27,527 bases of DNA from a bacterium (lineage in GTDB: Bacteria > Bacillota > Clostridia > Christensenellales > UBA1242): assembly GCA_024692805.1 (NCBI GenBank), contig JAILMD010000061.1, forward strand, positions 1 through 27,527, read 5' to 3'. Below the pieces are notes generated by a model. The model ran no database searches. It saw only the letters and a list, made by a program, of their open reading frames with translations, and was not told the DNA's origin. Within the stretch, counting starts at the first letter, position 1; the number at the start of each line of letters is the position of its first letter. Positions 14,149-20,902 of this stretch are shown one piece after another. The position numbers were made by a program, and so were the translations under genes.

Positions 14149-14806
14149 TTTTGTAACCCTTTTTCCTGAAATGTTTGAGCCTCTTAAAGCAAGTTTAATT
14201 GGCAAGGCGCAAGAGAAAAATGCGCTTAAAATTGAGATAATTAACATTCGCGACTTTAGTTTAGATAAACATAAAAAGTGTGATGATTATCCTTTTGGGG
14301 GTGGAGCAGGAATGCTTATGACTCCTCAGCCAATTTATGACGCAATAACTAGCATTCGTGGCTATAAAAAAGCCCATAAAATCTATATGAGCCCAAAGGG
14401 GGAAACTCTTAATCAAGTGAGGGTTAAAGAACTTTCAAAGTTTGAACATTTAATCATTCTCTGCGGTCATTATGAAGGAATTGATGAAAGAATTATTGAC
14501 CTTCTTATTGACGAAGAAATAAGTATTGGTGACTTTGTTTTAACTGGTGGGGAAATCCCTGCTATGGCGCTTGCTGATAGCGTTGCTAGGTTTATTCCTG
14601 GCGTTTTAGGCTCAATAGATAGCACTGTTGACGAGAGTTTTAGCGATAATCTATTAGAATATCCTCAATACACTCGTCCACAAGAATTTAAAGGTTTAAG
14701 CGTTCCTGAAGTTTTAGTTTCAGGTGATCACGCAAAAGTTAATGAGTGGCGAAAAAAAGAGGCACTAAAAGTAACAAAAGCCCGCCGCCCAGACTTATTA
14801 AGGTAG
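14138..14806 (+). CDS. trmD: tRNA (guanine-N1-)-methyltransferase TrmD
   Basis: SAM-dependent knotted (SPOUT) methyltransferase that forms m1G37 in tRNAs and prevents +1 frameshifting. The 222 residues show KISFVTLFPEMFEPL at the N-terminus, PFGGGAGMLM, the knot region GHYEGIDERIIDLLIDEEIS followed by IGDFVLTGGEIPAM, and the C-terminal helical domain with YPQYTRP and RRPDLL. GAGCGAGG at 14121-14128 lies within rimM. rplS, normally next, is displaced about 2.5 kb downstream; rbgA follows instead. Confidence 0.97.
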   Translation: MKISFVTLFPEMFEPLKASLIGKAQEKNALKIEIINIRDFSLDKHKKCDDYPFGGGAGMLMTPQPIYDAITSIRGYKKAHKIYMSPKGETLNQVRVKELSKFEHLIILCGHYEGIDERIIDLLIDEEISIGDFVLTGGEIPAMALADSVARFIPGVLGSIDSTVDESFSDNLLEYPQYTRPQEFKGLSVPEVLVSGDHAKVNEWRKKEALKVTKARRPDLLR

Positions 14807-14812
14807 GGGAAT

Positions 14813-15682
14813 ATGGTTGAAGAAAAGTTAAATCAAACGAATATTAACTGGTTTCCGGGGCATATGGCCAAAACCTTAAAAGAGATCGAAGCAAATATTA
14901 AAATTGCCGATCTAGTTTTATATTGCCTTGATGCTAGGGCTCCACTTTCTTGTTTAAACCCTGAAATTGATAAAATTATTTCATCAAAAAGTGTTGTTTA
15001 TGTTTTGAATAAAAGCGATTTAGCAAGTGAAGTTAAAACGGCTCAACACGCGAAAAAACTTGAAGAGAAAGCACCTGTTATTTTAACTAATGCTAACGCA
15101 GTTTCAAACAAAGCAATAATAATCAAAGCGATTAAAAAAAGTCTTGAAAATAAATTAAAAAAGCGCGCAGAAAAAAACATTAATAGCGCATTAAAAGTTT
15201 TGGTTATTGGCGTTCCTAATGTTGGTAAAAGCACAATTATTAACCTACTTGCCGGAAGTAAAAAGGCAGTAACAGGCGATAAAGCTGGGGTAACTAAGGC
15301 AATAAGTTGGGTTAAAATTGCTGACGGAATTATTCTAATGGATTCCCCTGGAACGTTATGGTCAAATCTTGAAAATGATAATATTGCTAATAATCTAGCA
15401 TTTATCGGAAGTATCGGTGATAGCGCTATTGACTTTAGTGAACTTGGTTTTAGCCTTGTTAAGCATTTAATAGAAATTGAGCCTCAAAAAATTATTGATA
15501 GATACAGTCTTAACTATTCTGCTAGCGAGATTAATAAAGTTGACCCAATTGAAGTTTATGACCAAATCTGCCTTAATAGAAAGTTTATTTTAAAGAAAAA
15601 TGAAATTGATTATGAGCGCGCAGGTAAGGCAATTATTGATGATTTTAGAAGCGGTCGAATTGGAAGAATAACCTTAGAATGA
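14813..15682 (+). CDS. rbgA: Ribosome biogenesis GTPase RbgA (YlqF)
   Basis: Circularly permuted GTPase needed for late 50S assembly in Gram-positive bacteria. The 289 residues begin with the family signature INWFPGHMAKTLKEI. The permuted order is visible: G4 NKSD at 66-69, then G1 GVPNVGKS at 133-140, then G3 DSPG at 177-180. The C-terminal ANTAR-like region follows. AGGGG before ATG 14813, 6 nt after trmD. The stop is TGA and overlaps the rnhB start as ATGA, implying coupled translation; this TGA also argues against a TGA-as-Trp code. Confidence 0.95.
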   Translation: MVEEKLNQTNINWFPGHMAKTLKEIEANIKIADLVLYCLDARAPLSCLNPEIDKIISSKSVVYVLNKSDLASEVKTAQHAKKLEEKAPVILTNANAVSNKAIIIKAIKKSLENKLKKRAEKNINSALKVLVIGVPNVGKSTIINLLAGSKKAVTGDKAGVTKAISWVKIADGIILMDSPGTLWSNLENDNIANNLAFIGSIGDSAIDFSELGFSLVKHLIEIEPQKIIDRYSLNYSASEINKVDPIEVYDQICLNRKFILKKNEIDYERAGKAIIDDFRSGRIGRITLE

Positions 15683-16308
15683 AACCAGATTATGACTTAT
15701 TAAAATTTGAAAAAGAGCAACAAAAATTAGGCAATAAACACATTGCCGGAGTTGACGAAGTTGGCCGTGGTCCTCTTGCGGGGCCAGTTTGTTGTTGCGC
15801 TTGCATAATGAGCCTTAAAGAAGAAGATTTAATTGATGGTGTTTGGGATTCAAAAAAACTATCCGCTAAAAAACGTGATGAACTTTTTGATAAAATTAAA
15901 GAAAAGGCAATAAGTTATAGAATTGAATTTATTAGCGAAAAAGTTATTGACGAAATCAATATTTTAGAAGCAACAAAACTTTGTATGGCTAACGCAATTA
16001 ATAATCTAGATGTTATGCCTGACGTAGTTTTAGTTGATGCCGTTGCTAATCTTAAAACAAATGTTAAGCAAGTTCCAATAATTAAAGGCGATGCGCTTAG
16101 TTACACAATCGGTTGCGCTAGCATTCTCGCTAAGGTTTCAAGAGACAGGCTTATGGACGAGTTTGATAAAAAATATCCAGGTTATGGTTTTAGCAAACAT
16201 AAAGGTTATGGAACTAGCGCTCATATTGAAGCGCTTAAAAAGTTTGGCGCAACCCCAATTCACAGAAAAACTTTTATCAAGCATTTTGTTGAGGTTAATA
16301 ATGAATAG
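15679..16308 (+). CDS. rnhB: Ribonuclease HII
   Basis: Removes RNA from RNA/DNA hybrids and misincorporated ribonucleotides. The 209 residues contain IAGVDEVGRGPLAGPV with active-site D26 and E27, a conserved Asp in VVLVDAVANL near 120, and GCASILAKVSRDRLMDEFDK holding the last active-site Asp. The end KHKGYGTSAHIEALKKFGAT and HRKTF is typical of RNase HII. It overlaps rbgA by 4 nt and yraN by 8 nt. Confidence 0.96.
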   Translation: MKPDYDLLKFEKEQQKLGNKHIAGVDEVGRGPLAGPVCCCACIMSLKEEDLIDGVWDSKKLSAKKRDELFDKIKEKAISYRIEFISEKVIDEINILEATKLCMANAINNLDVMPDVVLVDAVANLKTNVKQVPIIKGDALSYTIGCASILAKVSRDRLMDEFDKKYPGYGFSKHKGYGTSAHIEALKKFGATPIHRKTFIKHFVEVNNE

Positions 16309-16747
16309 CGTTAAAACGTGGGTTAGTGGTGAAGAACAAGCAAAAGACTATCTTATTAAAGATGGTTTTATTGTTTTAGCGCAGAATTATAAAAATGAAC
16401 TCGGAGAAATTGATATTATTGCCATTGACCCAATTAAGAGGCAAGAAACAAAATTAAAAGAAAGGTTAGATAATAAAGAGATCAACGAAAAGGTTTATAA
16501 AAGGTTTTTAGCCCAACTTGAAAACACGCTAGTTTTTGTTGAGGTTAAAACAAGAGAAACTAACTTTCTTGGTGACGCGCTTTATGCTGTTGATATGAAT
16601 AAACAACGAAAAATAAGCCAAGCAGCCAATACATTTTTAAAACTCAATAAAAAATATAAGGGTTATCCAGCGCGCTATGATGTTATTGGAATAACTAATG
16701 GCAAATTAACTCACATTGAAAACGCATTTAACGACCTTTATAATTAG
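16301..16747 (+). CDS. yraN: YraN/UPF0102 family nuclease-like protein with an internal insertion
   Basis: A 148-residue protein of the PD-(D/E)xK-like UPF0102 family, which nearly always follows rnhB; the function is unproven. The core motifs are GEEQAKDYLIKDGFIVLAQN, then GEIDIIAID and VFVEVKTRE, keeping the D...ExK pattern. Between IAID and LVFVEV there is a charged helical insert of about 30 residues (about 46-77) where most members have a short turn. The family is usually about 115-125 residues. The open frame extends back to 16091 inside rnhB, but ATG 16301 is chosen for length, motif position and GAGG at 16291-16294. Confidence 0.88.
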   Translation: MNSVKTWVSGEEQAKDYLIKDGFIVLAQNYKNELGEIDIIAIDPIKRQETKLKERLDNKEINEKVYKRFLAQLENTLVFVEVKTRETNFLGDALYAVDMNKQRKISQAANTFLKLNKKYKGYPARYDVIGITNGKLTHIENAFNDLYN

Positions 16748-16754
16748 ACAAATA

Positions 16755-16783
16755 TTGACAAAAAGCCCTATCTTGTATATAAT
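16755..16783 (+). promoter_or_regulatory. Consensus sigma-A promoter for the 122-residue orphan gene
   Basis: Perfect TTGACA (16755-16760), a 17-nt spacer and perfect TATAAT (16778-16783). The predicted start near 16790 leaves a leader of about 17 nt with GAGGT before ATG 16807. Confidence 0.88.
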
Positions 16784-16806
16784 TATCGCAGTTTAGTGAG
16801 GTAATT

Positions 16807-17175
16807 ATGGGCAGAGTTTTTATTGAAGACTTAATTTGTGAGGGTGAAAAGAAATTGGTTAAGGTTGTTGATGAAGGCAACCCTGTTAATTTTTCGCTTG
16901 CTAACGGAAGCGGAATTAAGCATTTTCACTCTGGTTATGATAAATTTGGTTATTCATTTAAATATGACCTTTTTGGTTTGTTTAATGGCGGTTTTATTAT
17001 TTCTAAAATAGTTGAAAATAGAACAACCGAAGTTAGCGCTTATAACTATCAACTTAACAAAATTGCTTCAGCTGAAAGTTATAGCATTTTATATAATTTA
17101 ACTAATAATGAGGCGTTCTCAAAGTTTGTTAGAGAAAACTCTTTAAACAAAGAATGCGAAGAAATTAGCAAATAA
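16807..17175 (+). CDS. Uncharacterised 122-residue protein
   Basis: I do not recognise this family. It is a probably cytoplasmic protein without signal peptide or membrane helix. Its N-terminal half is beta-rich by pattern (FIEDLICEGEKKLVKVVDEG; aromatic FGYSFKYDLFGLFNGGFII) and its C-terminal third helical (NYQLNKIASAESYSILYNLT). It has its own perfect promoter and its own terminator, so it is a single-gene unit inserted between yraN and rplS. Base composition and the use of CTT/GTT codons resemble the housekeeping neighbours, so nothing suggests recent transfer. ATG 16807 follows GAGGT at 16799-16803. Confidence 0.8.
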   Translation: MGRVFIEDLICEGEKKLVKVVDEGNPVNFSLANGSGIKHFHSGYDKFGYSFKYDLFGLFNGGFIISKIVENRTTEVSAYNYQLNKIASAESYSILYNLTNNEAFSKFVRENSLNKECEEISK

Positions 17176-17191
17176 TGAGATTATTTTTAGT

Positions 17192-17217
17192 AAAACACTT
17201 GCAAAAGTGTTTTTTTT
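17192..17217 (+). terminator. Rho-independent terminator of the orphan gene
   Basis: A perfect 9-bp stem pairs AAAACACTT (17192-17200) with AAGTGTTTT (17205-17213). The loop is GCAA and the T-run continues to 17217. Confidence 0.88.
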
Positions 17218-17227
17218 GTGTTATTAT
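17199..17227 (+). promoter_or_regulatory. Promoter of rplS, embedded in the preceding terminator
   Basis: TTGCAA (17199-17204), a 17-nt spacer and TATTAT (17222-17227). The -35 is formed by the last two bases of the terminator's left arm plus its loop. The predicted start near 17234 gives an rplS leader of about 74 nt. Confidence 0.65.
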
Positions 17228-17233
17228 AGCCGA

Positions 17234-17307
17234 GGTAAAAGAAGTGGTCCTCTGCGTTAGAGCTTGCAAGAACACTTTTCATACACAATTTTCTAAGGAG
17301 GCAAAAG
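17234..17307 (+). promoter_or_regulatory. rplS 5' leader, possible L19 autoregulatory leader
   Basis: A leader of about 74 nt with small complementary segments: AAGTG (17243-17247) with CACTT (17273-17277), enclosing CTCT (17250-17253) with AGAG (17259-17262). It ends in AAGGAGG before ATG 17308. An L19 leader is a known cis-element class in low-GC Gram-positives; I cannot confirm that this sequence fits its consensus. Confidence 0.35.
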
Positions 17308-17652
17308 ATGGCAAATATCATTGATGCAATTGAAAAAGAAGGTATGCGCGCTGATGTTCCTGAATTCAAAATTGGTGATACGGTTAAAGTTTATGCTAAA
17401 ATCGTTGAAGGCAATAAGGAAAGAATTCAAGGTTTTGAAGGTGTTGTTATAGCTCGTAAAAATGGTGCAATCCGCGAAACTTTTACAGTTAGAAGAGTTT
17501 CATTTGGCGTTGGAGTTGAAAAAACATATCCACTTCATTCTCCAAAAATTGACCACATTGAAATCGTTAAGAAAGGCGATGTTAGAAGAGCGAAACTTTA
17601 TTATCTTCGTGATAGAAGCGGAAAATCTGCTAAAATCAAAGAAAAGAAATAA
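17308..17652 (+). CDS. rplS: 50S ribosomal protein L19
   Basis: Large-subunit protein at the 30S-50S interface. The 114 residues match the family: FKIGDTVKVYAKIVEGNKER, IQGFEGVVIARKNG, then TFTVRRVSFGVGVEKTYPLH and KLYYLRDRSGKSAKIKEKK. A strong AAGGAGG precedes ATG 17308. It forms its own transcription unit here, with its own promoter and terminator, rather than being distal to trmD. Confidence 0.97.
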   Translation: MANIIDAIEKEGMRADVPEFKIGDTVKVYAKIVEGNKERIQGFEGVVIARKNGAIRETFTVRRVSFGVGVEKTYPLHSPKIDHIEIVKKGDVRRAKLYYLRDRSGKSAKIKEKK

Positions 17653-17664
17653 CATAAATAGATT

Positions 17665-17690
17665 AGCAAGGCGTTATGCCTTGCTTTTTT
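17665..17690 (+). terminator. Rho-independent terminator of rplS
   Basis: A perfect 8-bp stem pairs AGCAAGGC (17665-17672) with GCCTTGCT (17678-17685). The loop is GTTAT and a T-run follows to 17690. Confidence 0.92.
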
Positions 17691-17691
17691 A

Positions 17692-17720
17692 TTGACTTAA
17701 ATTAACTTTTAGGGTATTAT
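17692..17720 (+). promoter_or_regulatory. Promoter of the ruvCAB-queA-tgt operon
   Basis: TTGACT (17692-17697), a 17-nt spacer and TATTAT (17715-17720), immediately after the rplS terminator T-run. Normal spacing puts the transcription start at about 17727, the A of the ruvC ATG, predicting a leaderless message. Confidence 0.7.
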
Positions 17721-17726
17721 AAAACT

Positions 17727-18224
17727 ATGATAATCTTAGGTATTGACCCTGGCTATGCAATAGTTGGTTGGGGCGTTATTGAAAAACTTAATAATGGAAA
17801 ATGCAAAGTTATTGATTATGGCGCAATTTTAACCGATAAAGACCTTCCATTGCCAGAAAGACTTGTTGCTATTGATAACTCAATGGAAAAACTTATTGAC
17901 CATTTTAAGCCTAGTGATCTTGCAATTGAAGAGCTGTTTTTTAACACTAATACAACAACTGCAATTAAAGTTGCTGAGGCGCGCGGAGTTGTTATAACAA
18001 AGGCGCAAAAAATGGGGGTTAAAATTTATGAATATACCCCTTTGCAAATTAAACAAGGGTTAACTGGTTACGGAAGGGCTGAAAAAAGCCAAATTCAGTT
18101 TATGACGAAAACGCTTTTGGGGCTAAAAAAAGTTCCAAAACCTGATGATACTGCTGACGCGCTAGCAGTTGCATTAACTCACGCGCAAACAAACAACACA
18201 ATAAAATCAAATCGTTTGATTTAA
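17727..18224 (+). CDS. ruvC: Holliday junction endodeoxyribonuclease RuvC
   Basis: Resolves Holliday junctions by paired nicks, acting with RuvAB. The 165 residues carry the four catalytic acids at family spacing: D7 in ILGIDPG, E68 in LAIEELFF, then D141 and D144 in PDDTADALAVALTHA. The segment TTTAIKVAEARGV is also conserved. The start is fixed by the family N-terminus (MIILGIDPG). No Shine-Dalgarno sequence lies at a useful distance, and the promoter -10 ends 6 nt before the ATG. The ruvC-ruvA-ruvB order is standard. Confidence 0.96.
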   Translation: MIILGIDPGYAIVGWGVIEKLNNGKCKVIDYGAILTDKDLPLPERLVAIDNSMEKLIDHFKPSDLAIEELFFNTNTTTAIKVAEARGVVITKAQKMGVKIYEYTPLQIKQGLTGYGRAEKSQIQFMTKTLLGLKKVPKPDDTADALAVALTHAQTNNTIKSNRLI

Positions 18225-18232
18225 GGAGAAAT

Positions 18233-18835
18233 ATGATTTATTCAGTTAAAGGCAAAGTTAGTTATGGTGGTGAAAACCTAATTATTGTTGACTCAGGAGC
18301 AGTTAGTTTTGAGGTTATTGCTTCAAGCGCCACTGTTTCAAAGTTAGTTAACTCTAATGAAGAAGTTTCAGTTTTAACTTATCTTCAAGTTAAAGAAGAC
18401 GGGATGGCGCTTTTTGGCTTTGCTGATAGGGAAGAAAAAGAAGTTTTCTTAGAGCTTATTAACGTTTCAGGAATTGGGCCAAAAATGGCAATTTCAATTC
18501 TTTCTAGCATTGATTCAAAGAGTTTAATTTCAGCAATTAATAATTGCGATGTTAAACTTCTTTCTGGAGTTAAAGGGCTAGGAAAGAAAACAGCCGAAAG
18601 AATTTGCCTTGAACTTAAAGATAAAATCGGTGCCTCTAGCGCAGGTGATAGCTTATTTATTTTATCAAGCAAACAAACAAACGCTGAGGCTGATGACGCA
18701 ATAAGCGTTTTAATTAACCTTGGTTACACTAAGGCTGATGCAACAAAAGCAGTTGAGGCCTGCGCTAGAAATAATCCTAATTCTAAAGCTGAAGAACTTA
18801 TTAGCGGTGCGCTTAAAATAATAGGGAGAAACTAA
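18233..18835 (+). CDS. ruvA: Holliday junction branch-migration protein RuvA
   Basis: Tetrameric junction-binding subunit that loads the RuvB motor. The 200 residues show the N-terminal OB domain (MIYSVKGKVSYGGENLIIVD), tandem helix-hairpin-helix motifs (LINVSGIGPKMAISILSS; LLSGVKGLGKKTAERICLEL) and a C-terminal UBA-like domain III (DAISVLINLGYTKADATKAV) that contacts RuvB. AAGGAG precedes ATG 18233, 8 nt after ruvC. It overlaps the ruvB start by one base (TAATG). Confidence 0.96.
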   Translation: MIYSVKGKVSYGGENLIIVDSGAVSFEVIASSATVSKLVNSNEEVSVLTYLQVKEDGMALFGFADREEKEVFLELINVSGIGPKMAISILSSIDSKSLISAINNCDVKLLSGVKGLGKKTAERICLELKDKIGASSAGDSLFILSSKQTNAEADDAISVLINLGYTKADATKAVEACARNNPNSKAEELISGALKIIGRN

Positions 18836-19881
18836 TGGATTTTGAAGACGATTTTTTAAAGAGTAGCAAGCCAAAAGATGAAGACGACGAACGCTTTGTA
18901 ACTCCTGTTAAAACCGATGATGACATTGACGTCGAAAACATTTTAAGGCCTAAAACTATGGCTGAATATGTTGGTCAAAACAAGGTTAAAGAAAACCTTG
19001 AAGTTTTTATTAAAGCCGCTAAAATTAGGGGCGAAAACCTTGACCATGTTTTACTTTATGGCCCTCCTGGGTTAGGTAAAACAACGCTTAGCCATATCAT
19101 TGCTAACGAACTTGGTGTTTCGTTAAAGTTAACGAGTGGGCCTGCTATTGAAAAGGCTGGTGACCTTGCCGCAATCTTAACTAACTTAAATGAAAATGAC
19201 GTTTTATTTATTGATGAAATTCATAGGCTTAATCATAATGTTGAAGAAATTCTTTATCCCGCAATGGAAGATTTTGCCCTTGACTTTATAACCGGAAAGG
19301 GCCCAAGCGCAAGAAGTATAAGGATGGCGCTTCCTAAGTTTACTCTTATTGGCGCAACAACTAAGGCAGGTCTCTTAACCGGTCCATTAAGAGATAGATT
19401 TGGCGTTATTTGCAGGCTTGAACTTTATTCAACAAGTGAGTTAGCGCAAATTATAAAGAGATCAGCTAAATTATTAAATATTGAAATTGATGATACGTCC
19501 GCTTGCGAAATAGCGTCGCGAAGCAGGGGAACGCCTAGAATTGCTAACCGCTTCTTAAAGCGTGTTAGAGATTTCGCTGATGTTTTTGCTAATGGAAAAA
19601 TTGATATTAATGTAACTCGTCATGCTCTTGAAAAGTTACAAGTTGATGAGCTTGGCCTTGACTTTGTTGACAAGCGAATTTTACTTACAATTATTGAGAA
19701 GTTTAAAGGTGGCCCTGTTGGGCTTGACACTTTAAGCGCTTCAACCGGCGAAGAACAAGGAACAATTGAAGACGTTTATGAGCCTTATTTATTACAACTT
19801 GGGTTTATTTCAAGAACGCCAAGAGGAAGGGTTGCTTTGATGCCTGCTTATGAGCATTTGGGGATAAAATATGAAAACTAG
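18835..19881 (+). CDS. ruvB: Holliday junction ATP-dependent helicase RuvB
   Basis: Hexameric AAA+ motor of branch migration. The 348 residues include Walker A GPPGLGKTT at 76-84, Walker B LFIDEIHRL with DEIH at 127-130, sensor 1 GATTKAG, the arginine finger GPLRDRFG and a C-terminal winged helix (GLDTLSASTGEEQGTIEDVY). A short acidic N-terminal extension (FEDDFLKSSKPKDEDDERF) precedes the conserved LRPKTMAEYVGQ. GGGAG lies just before ATG 18835. It overlaps queA by 11 nt. Confidence 0.97.
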   Translation: MDFEDDFLKSSKPKDEDDERFVTPVKTDDDIDVENILRPKTMAEYVGQNKVKENLEVFIKAAKIRGENLDHVLLYGPPGLGKTTLSHIIANELGVSLKLTSGPAIEKAGDLAAILTNLNENDVLFIDEIHRLNHNVEEILYPAMEDFALDFITGKGPSARSIRMALPKFTLIGATTKAGLLTGPLRDRFGVICRLELYSTSELAQIIKRSAKLLNIEIDDTSACEIASRSRGTPRIANRFLKRVRDFADVFANGKIDINVTRHALEKLQVDELGLDFVDKRILLTIIEKFKGGPVGLDTLSASTGEEQGTIEDVYEPYLLQLGFISRTPRGRVALMPAYEHLGIKYEN

Positions 19882-20899
19882 TGATTTTGATTATTTTCTT
19901 CCTGAAGAACTAATTGCGCAAACTCCAATTGAGCCAAGAGATCATTCACGCCTTTTAGTTTATAACCGAAAAACAAAAGAAATAAGCCATAAACATTTTT
20001 ATGACTTAGCAGATATTTTAACGGATAATGATGTTTTAGTTATTAATAACACGCGTGTTATTCCTGCTAGGGTTTATGGCCATAAAACTGAAACAGGCGC
20101 TAAAGTTGAGGTTTTGCTTTTAAAGAGAATTGACCTTGTTACCTTTGAATGTTTACTAAAACCTGCTAAAAGATTTAAAATTGGCTCAACTATTATTTTT
20201 AGCGATAATTTAACAGGAAGAATTATTGATAATGCTAGCGAAATTGGCGGAAGAATAATTCATTTTGAAGTTAAAAATGGTTCTTTTGAAGAAGAATTAG
20301 ATAAACTTGGCGAAATGCCACTTCCTCCTTATATTCATAAGAAGTTAGAAGATAAAGAAAGATATCAAACTGTTTACGCTAAAATTAAGGGAAGCTCGGC
20401 TGCTCCAACTGCTGGTCTTCACTTTACCCCTGAACTTATTGAAAAGTTAAAGAAAAAAGGAGTAACCTTTGTTAGCGTGACCTTAAACGTTGGGCTAGGG
20501 ACGTTTAGACCTGTTACAGAAGAAACAATTGAAAACCACCATATGCATAGTGAAGAAATTGAAGTTTCAAAAGAGGCAGCAGATATTTTAAATAATGCAA
20601 AAAAGGCCGGAAAACGCATCATAGCCGTTGGAACAACTTCAGTTAGAACGCTTGAAAGCGCAAGCGATGAAAATGGCGTTTTAAGCCCATGCAGAAAGGA
20701 AACAAACATCTTTATTTACCCTGGGGTTAAATTTAAGTTTGTTGACGCAATAATAACTAATTTTCATCTTCCTAAATCAACTTTAATTATGCTAGTTAGC
20801 GCGTTTAGCACGAGGGAAGAAACATTAAATATTTATAACACTGCCGTTAAAGAAAAATATAGATTTTTTAGTTTTGGCGACAGTATGTTAATTGAGTAA
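19871..20899 (+). CDS. queA: S-adenosylmethionine:tRNA ribosyltransferase-isomerase QueA
   Basis: Transfers the ribosyl part of SAM to preQ1 in tRNA, giving epoxyqueuosine, the substrate of QueH. At 342 residues it has normal length: FDYFLPEELIAQTPIEPRDH at the N-terminus, NNTRVIPARVYGHK, then AAPTAGLHFT with LNVGLGTFRPV, and FHLPKSTLIMLVSAF near the end. GGGGAT at 19859-19864 lies inside ruvB. It is directly followed by tgt, which acts just before it in the pathway. Confidence 0.97.
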   Translation: MKTSDFDYFLPEELIAQTPIEPRDHSRLLVYNRKTKEISHKHFYDLADILTDNDVLVINNTRVIPARVYGHKTETGAKVEVLLLKRIDLVTFECLLKPAKRFKIGSTIIFSDNLTGRIIDNASEIGGRIIHFEVKNGSFEEELDKLGEMPLPPYIHKKLEDKERYQTVYAKIKGSSAAPTAGLHFTPELIEKLKKKGVTFVSVTLNVGLGTFRPVTEETIENHHMHSEEIEVSKEAADILNNAKKAGKRIIAVGTTSVRTLESASDENGVLSPCRKETNIFIYPGVKFKFVDAIITNFHLPKSTLIMLVSAFSTREETLNIYNTAVKEKYRFFSFGDSMLIE

Positions 20900-20902
20900 A
20901 TT

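Noticed and set aside
15680..15682. Mollicutes-type code with TGA as tryptophan
   Set aside because: TGA ends rbgA at the expected length and tryptophans are encoded by TGG, so the standard bacterial code applies.
16091..16300. Upstream start for yraN inside rnhB
   Set aside because: This would add 70 residues in an alternative frame of rnhB with no similarity to the family; ATG 16301 fits motif position and spacing.
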